From Acetivibrio saccincola (GTDB lineage Bacteria; Bacillota; Clostridia; Acetivibrionales; Acetivibrionaceae): a stretch of DNA of 64,000 bases. Shown piece after piece: positions 34,924-42,591 of this stretch. The stretch's first letter is position 1, and each line of letters begins with the position of its first letter. The notes under the pieces were generated by a model. It was not told the DNA's origin. It was given only the letters and a program-made list of their open reading frames with translations, and made no database searches. The stretch spans positions 2,232,001 through 2,296,000 of the forward strand of contig NZ_CP025197.1 of assembly GCF_002844395.1 (NCBI RefSeq). Direction: 5' to 3'. Made by a program: the position numbers and the translations under genes.

Positions 34924-35706
34924 TTAAGTAGCAAAACTGTTTATTAAGGACTGGGTTATAAGATTCCAGCCGCCTACCATTATAAAAAGCAGTATTTTAA
35001 ATGGCAGGGATATCATAACCGGTGGAAGCATCATCATACCCATTGACATTAATGTACTGGAAACCACCATATCAATGACAAGAAAAGGTATGTATATTAA
35101 AAAACCAATTTTAAAAGCAATTGCCAATTCACTGATTAGAAATGCCGGAATTATTATAGTAAGCGGCAAATTAGGAATATCTTCTTCATTAATGGGAGTT
35201 TCCATTCCTGATAAGGACACAAAAAGTCCTAAATCTTTTTTTGATGTCTGCTTTATCATAAAACCTTTTATTGCCTTAGAAGCTTCTTCTATTGCAGCTT
35301 CCTGTGTAATTTCTTCATTTGCATAGGGCTTTAACGCATTATCATTTATGTCTTTAAGTACCGGCTGCATTACAAATAAACTTAAAAACAAAGCTAACCC
35401 AATCAAAACCTGATTTGGAGGCATTTGTTGGGTTCCCATTGCATTCCTCAAAAAGGACAATACAATTATAATCCTTGTAAAGCTTGTCATCATTATTAAT
35501 ATAGAAGGTGCCAGTGCCAATATGGTAAGAAGCACTAAAATTTGTACCGCATTGGTCACATCTTCAGGATCATCTGAAGTATCTAAAGTCAGTCCTATCC
35601 TGGGAAACTGTATTGTTTCCGGTTCAGCATGGACATTTGATATAAATATTGCAAAAACTAATACTGCCAATATTATTACCTTAAGATAATTCAGCTTTAT
35701 TTTCAT
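34924..35706 (-). CDS. fliP: flagellar export gate protein FliP
   Basis: Core subunit of the export gate, about 260 residues. An N-terminal signal peptide (to about residue 27) is followed by TRIIIVLSFLRNAMGTQQMPPNQ in part and a C-terminal block with MGMMMLPPVMISLPFKILLF in part, both family hallmarks. I chose ATG 35706, since the protein then begins with a standard signal peptide and GGGGAT lies upstream; an ATG at 35724 is possible. It overlaps fliO. Confidence 0.94.
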   Translation of the reverse strand: MKIKLNYLKVIILAVLVFAIFISNVHAEPETIQFPRIGLTLDTSDDPEDVTNAVQILVLLTILALAPSILIMMTSFTRIIIVLSFLRNAMGTQQMPPNQVLIGLALFLSLFVMQPVLKDINDNALKPYANEEITQEAAIEEASKAIKGFMIKQTSKKDLGLFVSLSGMETPINEEDIPNLPLTIIIPAFLISELAIAFKIGFLIYIPFLVIDMVVSSTLMSMGMMMLPPVMISLPFKILLFIMVGGWNLITQSLINSFAT

Positions 35707-36205
35707 TTGTATATCCATCCCCATCTTCTGTCTTTTTTTCTGACTGTAAATCTAAATTAAATTCCTTTAATTTTTTTAAATTTCTTTTAATTTTTTCTCC
35801 ATTAAAATTCTCAAAATTCCCCTTGGATATATTTTTATGTGAATTTTTATTGTATTCATTTCCATCTTTTACTTTAAAATTACCCAGACACTTTTGAAAA
35901 AAATCTTTAAAGTTTACAATATTAGAATTATCCTTTTTTATGTCTTCTTTTTCCTCATTTATGTCAATGGTTTTTAGCATTTGAACATTTTTACCTGAAC
36001 AGGATATTAATATAAACTCATCAGCTACTTTCACTAAATGCAGTTTATTGTCAAAACCCAAACTAACCGTTTCTATTACAGTAATGTGTTTCCCTTTCAT
36101 AATACGACTTGTCTTTTTTCCTATGTATTTTGTAACTATATATGCCAAAAAAAGTACTGAACCAAAGACAAGTACAAATGCAATTCCGCTAACAAGGCTT
36201 TCCAT
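35681..36205 (-). CDS. fliO: flagellar biosynthesis protein FliO
   Basis: Assembly factor for the FliP ring, 174 residues. One N-terminal membrane helix (about 5-25) precedes a short beta domain with KHITVIETVSLGFDNKLHLV in part. The tail (about 85-174) is lysine/asparagine-rich and probably disordered. Weak conservation is usual for FliO; position directly before fliP supports the call. Confidence 0.85.
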   Translation of the reverse strand: MESLVSGIAFVLVFGSVLFLAYIVTKYIGKKTSRIMKGKHITVIETVSLGFDNKLHLVKVADEFILISCSGKNVQMLKTIDINEEKEDIKKDNSNIVNFKDFFQKCLGNFKVKDGNEYNKNSHKNISKGNFENFNGEKIKRNLKKLKEFNLDLQSEKKTEDGDGYTNENKAELS

Positions 36206-36247
36206 TTGTAACTTCCTCTCTATTAGATGAAATTTTTAATGCTTATT

Positions 36248-36610
36248 TTATCCTAAAACCTTCTTTACCGCTTCAACTACCCTTTCTGCCTGGAATGGTT
36301 TAACAATAAAGTCCCTTGCCCCTGCCTGGATAGACTCTATAACCATTGCCTGCTGCCCCATGGCAGAACACATGATAATTTTTGAGTCACCATCAATTTT
36401 CTTTATTTCCTTCACCGCTGCAATGCCGTCTAATTCCGGCATTGTAATATCCATAATCACCAGATCAGGTGAAAGTTCTTTAAATTTTTCAATTGCTTTT
36501 GCACCATTTTCTGCCTCTCCTACAACTTCATACCCGTTTTTTGTCAGGATGTCTTTAATCATCATCCGCATAAAAGCTGCATCATCAACTATAAGTATTT
36601 TTTTACTCAT
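36248..36610 (-). CDS. cheY: chemotaxis response regulator CheY
   Basis: Single-domain receiver of 120 residues that carries the CheA signal to the FliM/FliY switch. Acidic pocket DDAA near residues 8-11, phospho-acceptor aspartate in LVIMDITMPELDG near 54, and the conserved lysine in DFIVKPFQ near 104. Lying between fliY and fliO it matches the Bacillus order. Ribosome binding site AGGAGA. Confidence 0.95.
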   Translation of the reverse strand: MSKKILIVDDAAFMRMMIKDILTKNGYEVVGEAENGAKAIEKFKELSPDLVIMDITMPELDGIAAVKEIKKIDGDSKIIMCSAMGQQAMVIESIQAGARDFIVKPFQAERVVEAVKKVLG

Positions 36611-36641
36611 TGATTATCCTCTCCTTAATCATGGTCTGTTT

Positions 36642-37841
36642 CTATATTCTCTTTGAAGGATTAATTATGTCAGTTATCCTTACTCCAAAATTCTCATCTA
36701 TTACTACAACTTCACCCTTTGCTATTACCTTTCCGTTTACTAAAATATCCACCGGGTCACCTGCCAGCTTATCCAATTCAATTATAGAACCCGGTCCAAG
36801 CTCTAGTATTTCCCTTATATATTTTTTTGTCCTGCCCAGCTCCACTGTCACTTCTAAAGGCACGTCCATAATAAGGCTTATATTCTTTCTTTCAAAAGAT
36901 ATAAAATCTTCATTAAAGTTTTCAAAACTAGCCGGCTGCACATTCACAGATTCATGCACCTTACCACCACCTGAAAAGCTGCCACTTCCACTTTGATGCA
37001 TATATGCCTGATGCTGCGGTTGCTGGTATTGCTGTCCTTGGGGCTGCTGTGGCATTTGGTATTGTGCCCCTTTATACTCTTCCTCCTCTGACAACGCTTG
37101 CTGTGGCTCCTTATGCTGTTCTTGTGATAACTGTTTCCGTAGGGCTTCTTCTTCCTCAGCATTTGTCTTTAAAAGGTTTGCAACCATTTCCTTGGCAAAA
37201 TCAATGGGTATAAGCTGCATTATTTCACTATCTATAATTTCTCCTACTACCATTTTAAAAGATACTTTAACTACATTACCTGAATCTTCAAATACCGAAT
37301 CCCGACTTTCTGAGTCAAGTCTTAATGAATATGCTTTAGGCGGTGAAATATCTATCCTTTTATTAAAAACAGATGACATGGAGGTAGCTGCCGAGCCTAT
37401 CATTTGGTTCATGGCTTCTGAAATAGCACTTATGTGTAAATCTGATATTTCCTGCTCATCTACACCGCTGCCATCCCCGCCCATCATTAAATCGGCAATT
37501 ATTTTTGTGTCCCTTTCCTTTAGAAGCATTAAATTACTTCCATGTAAACCTTTAACGTATTCTACTTTTGTGGCAACATATAAATTCTCGTATTGTTTAG
37601 CCATGTCTTCCCATGACACAACTTCAACAGTAGGTGTAGTTATAGAAACTTTTTGACCAAGTAGTGAATGCAGTGTTGTTGCAGATGTTCCCATACTGAT
37701 GTTACCTATTTCACCTAATGCATCTATCTCCTCAGGGGTCAGCACATCTTTCCCTGCATCCTGGTCATTTTGCAAATCACCTGATTCTGTATCTCCGCTA
37801 AGCAGAGCATCAATTTCGGCTTGTGATAACATATCATTCAA
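36642..37841 (-). CDS. fliY: flagellar motor switch phosphatase FliY
   Basis: Switch component that is also a CheY-P phosphatase, about 399 residues. Order: N-terminal CheY-binding peptide LSQAEIDALLSGD; CheC-like domain with two phosphatase motifs (ALGEIGNISMGTSATTL and ISEAMNQMIGSAATSMS); a linker rich in Q and P (about 250-300); and a C-terminal FliN/SpoA domain (about 315-399, DVPLEVTVELGRTKK). I place the start at TTG 37841, one base after the fliM stop, because AAAGGAGG lies 9 bp before it; the upstream ATG would include the site itself. Confidence 0.94.
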   Translation of the reverse strand: MNDMLSQAEIDALLSGDTESGDLQNDQDAGKDVLTPEEIDALGEIGNISMGTSATTLHSLLGQKVSITTPTVEVVSWEDMAKQYENLYVATKVEYVKGLHGSNLMLLKERDTKIIADLMMGGDGSGVDEQEISDLHISAISEAMNQMIGSAATSMSSVFNKRIDISPPKAYSLRLDSESRDSVFEDSGNVVKVSFKMVVGEIIDSEIMQLIPIDFAKEMVANLLKTNAEEEEALRKQLSQEQHKEPQQALSEEEEYKGAQYQMPQQPQGQQYQQPQHQAYMHQSGSGSFSGGGKVHESVNVQPASFENFNEDFISFERKNISLIMDVPLEVTVELGRTKKYIREILELGPGSIIELDKLAGDPVDILVNGKVIAKGEVVVIDENFGVRITDIINPSKRI

Positions 37842-37842
37842 T

Positions 37843-38838
37843 TTATACTTCCTCCTTTCCATCTGTTTCTACAACTTCAGTTACTTTAACAGCTATCTTG
37901 TTTTTCATAACTCCAGGGGTTGCATAGAATTTCAGCAATTCACCAACCAATACTTCCAAATTGTTGTTTAGATTAGTATCCAAAGGAATTACATCTCCTG
38001 ACTGCAGCTCAAGAAAATCATTCACTGAAATTGTAGTCCTGCCTAAAACTGCTTTAACCGGTACTTTTGTATTACTTATTTTCTTTTCAATATTTTCTTT
38101 AATATCTTTTGGAACTTCCTTTTCCTCATCAGAAAACCAAAACCTTGTACTTAATTTAGAAACCACAGGTTCTACAACCATATGAGGTATACATAAATTT
38201 ATCATTCCTTCTACTTCACCAATTTTTGCCCCTAAAGTTATTAAAGCTATGATTTCATTGGCAGATACAATCTGGGCAAACTGTGCGTTAGTTTCTATTT
38301 TTTCAAGTCTTGGCTTTATTTCTATAACATTTTCCCAAGGCTCTCTCATTAAATTTACAGTTTGTATAATTATCCTTTCTATAATGGCAATTTCCACTTC
38401 TGTAAAATCCCTCAGTTTCTCTAAGGTATTCCCCTTACCTCCTAAAATCCTGTCTATAAGCGCATATGCAATTGAAGGAGAAATTTCCAATATTATCGAG
38501 CCTGGCAATGGCGAAAAATCAATAACTGCAAGCAATGCAGGGTTTGATATTGAGTTATTAAACTCATTGTATGTAACCGCCTCAACTGAAATAACTTCAA
38601 CCTGCACAAGAGTTCTTAAATATCCGGAAAGAAAGTTTGTTATAAGCCTTGCATAGTTATCATGTATTATATTTAAAGTCTTGATATGATCCTTTGCAAA
38701 TTTGTTTGGTCTTCTAAAATCATATAACTTAACTTTCTTTTCCTCTTTTTTATTATTTATCTCATATACATCTATCTCACCGGTGTTTAAGGCTTTTAGC
38801 AATTCATCTATTTCGCTTTGCGAGAGTATGTCTCCCAA
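37843..38838 (-). CDS. fliM: flagellar motor switch protein FliM
   Basis: C-ring switch protein of about 331 residues. It begins with the CheY-P binding motif GDILSQSEIDELLKAL, then a CheC-like middle domain and a C-terminal SpoA domain with VKAVLGRTTISVNDFLELQ in part. I choose TTG 38838: AGGAGG lies 7 bp before it and the product starts MGDILSQ like other FliM proteins, whereas the upstream GTG overlaps the site. Confidence 0.95.
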   Translation of the reverse strand: MGDILSQSEIDELLKALNTGEIDVYEINNKKEEKKVKLYDFRRPNKFAKDHIKTLNIIHDNYARLITNFLSGYLRTLVQVEVISVEAVTYNEFNNSISNPALLAVIDFSPLPGSIILEISPSIAYALIDRILGGKGNTLEKLRDFTEVEIAIIERIIIQTVNLMREPWENVIEIKPRLEKIETNAQFAQIVSANEIIALITLGAKIGEVEGMINLCIPHMVVEPVVSKLSTRFWFSDEEKEVPKDIKENIEKKISNTKVPVKAVLGRTTISVNDFLELQSGDVIPLDTNLNNNLEVLVGELLKFYATPGVMKNKIAVKVTEVVETDGKEEV

Positions 38839-38850
38839 AAAAAGCACCTC

Positions 38851-39357
38851 CTACTGATAAAACCATTGTTCAAAAACAATAGTATATATTATATTTTCTT
38901 TGCTGTTTTCATTGGATAATAAAAACTCATTCATTAATGCTGTTAATTCTTCCCGTGCTTTTTCTTTAAACTCCACATCTGCCACATCATCAACGGTGAG
39001 CTTTTGAAAATATGTACCTACAATTTCCTGAAGTTTTCCTTTATTTGCTTCAATTTTAGCAGTTGTATTTTTTATCCCTTTGACTTTCTTAAAGTAAGAA
39101 AGTTCCACACTCACTACAATAACAGATGCCTTCCCTGAATCTTCACTTTTTAAATTGAAGGCAGTTTTTTCATCAAAAAGCTTCTCCTTTATGAGTTCTT
39201 TTTCCGAAGGTATCCTGACATTTTGATTATGAGGATCTTTGGCGCTTACAGGGTTTGAATTCTGCCCAAGCCACACATACCCTGCCAATAGTGCAAGAGT
39301 TAGCGACAGAACTGCAACTATACTAATAAGAATAATGAAACTTCCTCTACTTTCCAA
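38851..39357 (-). CDS. fliL: flagellar basal body-associated protein FliL
   Basis: Single-pass inner membrane protein of 168 residues linked to stators and the basal body. Membrane helix about 8-28, then an extracytoplasmic stomatin/FliL-type domain with VSVELSYFK and a C-terminus containing IIYTIVFEQWFYQ. It precedes fliM by 12 bp. Sequence is divergent, as usual in Firmicutes. Confidence 0.88.
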   Translation of the reverse strand: MESRGSFIILISIVAVLSLTLALLAGYVWLGQNSNPVSAKDPHNQNVRIPSEKELIKEKLFDEKTAFNLKSEDSGKASVIVVSVELSYFKKVKGIKNTTAKIEANKGKLQEIVGTYFQKLTVDDVADVEFKEKAREELTALMNEFLLSNENSKENIIYTIVFEQWFYQ

Positions 39358-39448
39358 TTTTATGCCCCCTTTAATGTTTTAAATTGACTTTATATTGGGC
39401 AGCAAGGCAATAAGACAGACTTTACATAATGACAATGTAATAGGATAA

Positions 39449-39649
39449 CTATTGATGTTGTTTTATAAGGGAAATAATCCTGCTCTTATACTGTATTACC
39501 TTTTCCACAATTTCTTCAACACTTTCGGCAACAACTATTTTCTTGCCATTTGTTGTAGTAATGACAGTATCCGGAGTTTTTTCAAGAGTTTCGATATATT
39601 CACAATTTAGAACAAACTTAGAACCATCTAACCTCGTTATATTAATCAT
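39449..39649 (-). CDS. flbD: FlbD family protein
   Basis: Small cytoplasmic flagellar-operon protein of 66 residues (YlzI/SwrD type). It shows the family form ITRLDGSKFVLNCEYIETLE followed by PDTVITTTNGKKIVV. In Bacillus the homologue SwrD increases motor torque. It lies between flgE and fliL, the usual place, but 235 bp after flgE. Confidence 0.9.
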   Translation of the reverse strand: MINITRLDGSKFVLNCEYIETLEKTPDTVITTTNGKKIVVAESVEEIVEKVIQYKSRIISLIKQHQ

Positions 39650-39829
39650 AATACCTCTACCTCAAAAACTCAATAGTAATTTTATAACTTTATGAGAAAA
39701 ATATTCTTTAATGTAAATTTATATGTAAAATATGCTGGTCTTTGTAGTTTTTTAGGCTTTAAATATGTTTTTTGAAATATTTTGAGTGGTAAAAAATTAT
39801 GATTTTCATGTCTTTAATTCTATTCTACC

Positions 39830-39856
39830 TAAGGTGGGAAAAATCCTCCCACCTTA
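39830..39856. repeat. perfect 10-bp hairpin between flgE and flbD
   Basis: TAAGGTGGGA (39830-39839) and TCCCACCTTA (39847-39856), 7-nt loop. It lies about 30 bp after the flgE stop and has no T-run on the minus strand, so an attenuator or a processing/stability site is more likely than a full terminator. Confidence 0.55.
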
Positions 39857-39884
39857 AGCAGAAACTTTTAACTTTTTTTATTTA

Positions 39885-41207
39885 CTATCGTTTTAAGTTA
39901 ACCAATTCCTGAAGCATTTCATCTGATGTGGTTATAATTCTGCTGTTTGCCTGGAATCCTCTTTGAGTTATAATCATATCACTAAACTCTCTAGAGAGGT
40001 CAACATTTGACATTTCTAAAGTTCCCGGATTCAAAGTTCCTACACTTCCCATACCTGCCCTTACAGCTTTGGTAAAATCACCTGAGTTGGTGGTTGGAAG
40101 ATACATGTTGTTTCCAACTTTTTGTAACCCTGCCGGGTTTTCAAAGGATGCCAGTGCAATTAAACCTAAAGGCTGCTGCTGGCCATTGCTGTAAATTCCA
40201 GTTATTATTCCATCAGCGCCTATATTGAAAGTAACCAATGATCCTGTTGAGTATCCGTCAACACTTATAGGCTTTACAGAGCTGTCTCCTGAATACATTG
40301 TAAGCCCTGAAAAATCAAGTTTAATTTCTATAGGTTCGCTTCCTACACTTTCATCCGGCTCAATTGTTATTAATGGAAAAACTTCATCTTCATTATCTTT
40401 GATAATTTGACCTTTGCTGTCAAACCTTATACTTCCGCTAGCCGCAGTATCTAAGTCTCCACTAGAAGGTATTTCCCAGTACCAAGTTGTTTCTCCTCCT
40501 GCAACACTTTCTTTCCAGAAATTTATATTTATTTTATAGTCATTACCCAGAGAGTCGTATACAGTAACTGGAACCATAAACTGTATATTAGTATCATCCC
40601 TGTCTCCAGGATCTATAGCCGGATAAGATGAGTCAAGGTTTCCTACAAATACCGCACTGGTGGTAGCCCTTGCAGCAATCATTCTCTTATTGCCGTTATG
40701 GGAATCAGAAAAAAGATTTATTGGTTCTATAGGGTTTTCTGTATCAAATGTATATGTACCATCTGCTTCCCTTTCATAGGCTTGCCATCCATATACATTC
40801 ATCCCGTTTCCGGTTACAAGGTTTCCATGCTTGTCAATTCCGAAATTCCCTGCCCTGGTAAAGCGGAATGTATCACTGCTTCCGCCTCTTACTATAAAGA
40901 ATCCGTCTCCTTCTATGGAAAGGTCTGTAGGGTTGTCCGTCCTTTCAATACTTCCTCTTGTGGTTATGGTATCTATAGTACCTATGCCTATACCCAGTCC
41001 TACCTGCATAGGATTTGTACCCCCACGTCCGGTGGTTGCATCAGGAGCACTGGCGCCGCTTAGGGTTTGATTAAACACTTCCTGGAAAGTAACCCTTCCT
41101 GACTTAAAAGCTACTGTGTTTACGTTTGCAATATTGTTACCTATAACGTCCATTCTTGTTTGGTGGGTACGGAGCCCTGACACTCCTGAAAACATGGATC
41201 TCATCAT
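39885..41207 (-). CDS. flgE: flagellar hook protein FlgE
   Basis: Structural protein of the hook, 440 residues. N-terminal rod/hook motif MFSGVSGLRTHQTRMDVIGNNIANVNT in part (about 4-31); D1/D2 region with SIEGDGFFIV and later NNMYLPTTNSGDF; and the C-terminal segment NVDLSREFSDMIITQRGFQANSRII in part. Length suggests one extra outer domain relative to short FlgE/FlgG. AGGAGG lies 11 bp before the ATG, directly beside the structured leader described next. Confidence 0.95.
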   Translation of the reverse strand: MMRSMFSGVSGLRTHQTRMDVIGNNIANVNTVAFKSGRVTFQEVFNQTLSGASAPDATTGRGGTNPMQVGLGIGIGTIDTITTRGSIERTDNPTDLSIEGDGFFIVRGGSSDTFRFTRAGNFGIDKHGNLVTGNGMNVYGWQAYEREADGTYTFDTENPIEPINLFSDSHNGNKRMIAARATTSAVFVGNLDSSYPAIDPGDRDDTNIQFMVPVTVYDSLGNDYKININFWKESVAGGETTWYWEIPSSGDLDTAASGSIRFDSKGQIIKDNEDEVFPLITIEPDESVGSEPIEIKLDFSGLTMYSGDSSVKPISVDGYSTGSLVTFNIGADGIITGIYSNGQQQPLGLIALASFENPAGLQKVGNNMYLPTTNSGDFTKAVRAGMGSVGTLNPGTLEMSNVDLSREFSDMIITQRGFQANSRIITTSDEMLQELVNLKR

Positions 41208-41220
41208 AATTTTACGACCT

Positions 41221-41295
41221 CCTTTAAGTCAGTCTATTCCTTCTGTCAATCGGGAATAGGCAGCTTCCCTAAAAGGGTCCGGCTGCATGACTTAA
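41221..41295 (-). ncRNA. three-way-junction RNA element in the flgE leader, candidate cis-regulator
   Basis: The minus-strand RNA can form three stems. P1 pairs UUAAGUCA (41295-41288) with UGACUUAA (41231-41224), 8 perfect pairs. P2 pairs GCAGC (41286-41282) with GCUGC (41264-41260) and holds an inner CCC/GGG stem with a UUUUA loop and a CGGA/AA internal loop. P3 pairs CUAUUCC (41259-41253) with GGAAUAG (41240-41234) and has a 12-nt loop. Linkers are one, zero and two nucleotides. P1 closes one base before the AGGAGG of flgE. It matches no riboswitch class I can recall. Confidence 0.6.
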
Positions 41296-41304
41296 TTAAT
41301 AATT

Positions 41305-41694
41305 TTATACTATTACTGCACCGTCAATATTGGTAAATACATTTTCCTTAAGCTCTTCATTGTTTACGGCGGTTATAACTACATTGTTTTTTACACTTAC
41401 CACAAATGCCATATTATCCATCAATACAAGTGAATCCCTTACTCCTTTGTTTCTGGCTTTTTCGATGGCCTTTGATATTTTTTCCTTTTGTGCGTCGGTA
41501 AGTTTAATTTCCCTGCTTTCAAGCCTTTCTTTTGCATGTTTTGAAAATGTCACATTAAGCTTTTCTTCTGTCTTGCTTTTAAGTATCTCTTCAAAACTTC
41601 CAATCTGCCGGCTCTCAGGTCTTTTTGGAAGGTCAGCTTTATTTTGACGGGATATTCTTCCCACATTGGCATAATAATTATTGTTTATAATCAT
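41305..41694 (-). CDS. TIGR02530-type flagellar operon protein
   Basis: Conserved protein of 129 residues found only in flagellar operons of Firmicutes and spirochaetes, between flgD and flgE. The core is FSKHAKERLESREIKL (about 50-65), followed by a helix and LVLMDNMAFVVSVKNNVVITA in part. It overlaps flgD by one base. A role in hook assembly is suggested by position only. Confidence 0.85.
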   Translation of the reverse strand: MIINNNYYANVGRISRQNKADLPKRPESRQIGSFEEILKSKTEEKLNVTFSKHAKERLESREIKLTDAQKEKISKAIEKARNKGVRDSLVLMDNMAFVVSVKNNVVITAVNNEELKENVFTNIDGAVIV

Positions 41695-42575
41695 TATCCC
41701 GCTTCCCCTCCCTCACCGGCTGTATCTTCATTTATGCTGTCCGGTCTTTCTTTTATTTTGTAAATGCTGTCAACTGATATTTGCACTCCGTCTAAAACTG
41801 CTGTTATCCTACCGCTGTCTTCCACGTTAAAGCAGTTTAAAATTCCTGTGACAGGAACTTCAGTACCTTTGCCGTCAGAAATAATTAAATTTACTTTTTG
41901 TCCTATATTGCTGTTTAAATAATTTGTCCTAAAATCCGGGTCAGTTGACGGATGCTCAGTGTTTATAGCTGCAACATTTACAGATACTCCGTCTAAAACT
42001 CCGTAGTTTTCATATATTCCTCTTTGAATTTCTTTTAGAACACCGGCCACCCCAATCATGTCAGATGTGGAACTGTCGTATAAAATACCCTCAACTTTGT
42101 GACCTATAAGACCTGCATATTTTGATATGTCTTCATAATTGTATGTTATACTTTCATCTTCAACGGAAATAATACTGTCAACCGGTACATCTTTTCCGTT
42201 AACACTTAAAACCGACTTGCCGTTTTCTATAGTTACGCTTTCAACTATACCATGTACCAGCTCTTTCGCATTTGTCCCTTTATTGATTACAGAAGCAGTC
42301 ACAGTTTTTCCAATCATGCTGAAAGCTTTTATTTGAGAAAAATCACTGCTCATATTCTGCATTTGCTCTAATGCACTAAACTGAGCCATTTGGGCGATAA
42401 ATTCCTTGTCGTCCACAGGATTCATAGGGTCCTGATGGGTAAGCTGGGTAATTAACAGCCTTAAAAAATCATCTTTTCCAAGGCCGTTTCCGGTATTTCT
42501 TTCTTTAGCCTTATTCTCTGTTGCATTTATAATATCCTGTATGGTTTTTTGATGTGATACACCATTTACAGCCAT
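41694..42575 (-). CDS. flgD: flagellar hook capping protein FlgD
   Basis: Hook-cap scaffold of about 293 residues needed to polymerise FlgE. The N-terminal FlgD domain includes LGKDDFLRLLITQLTHQDPMNP in part and EFIAQMAQFSALEQMQNM. The middle and C-terminal part (about 85-293) contains beta-sheet segments in which a SIxSVED/ISVDSIYKI-type unit recurs, longer than in E. coli. ATG 42575 is chosen since AAAGGAGG precedes it; the eight-codon upstream extension would cover the site. Confidence 0.93.
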   Translation of the reverse strand: MAVNGVSHQKTIQDIINATENKAKERNTGNGLGKDDFLRLLITQLTHQDPMNPVDDKEFIAQMAQFSALEQMQNMSSDFSQIKAFSMIGKTVTASVINKGTNAKELVHGIVESVTIENGKSVLSVNGKDVPVDSIISVEDESITYNYEDISKYAGLIGHKVEGILYDSSTSDMIGVAGVLKEIQRGIYENYGVLDGVSVNVAAINTEHPSTDPDFRTNYLNSNIGQKVNLIISDGKGTEVPVTGILNCFNVEDSGRITAVLDGVQISVDSIYKIKERPDSINEDTAGEGGEAG

Positions 42576-42591
42576 ATCTGACCTCCTTTCC

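Noticed and set aside
37004-37213. Overlapping small frames in the region of the fliY Q/P-rich linker
   Set aside because: They arise from the repetitive CAG/CAA-rich linker and have no start signals.
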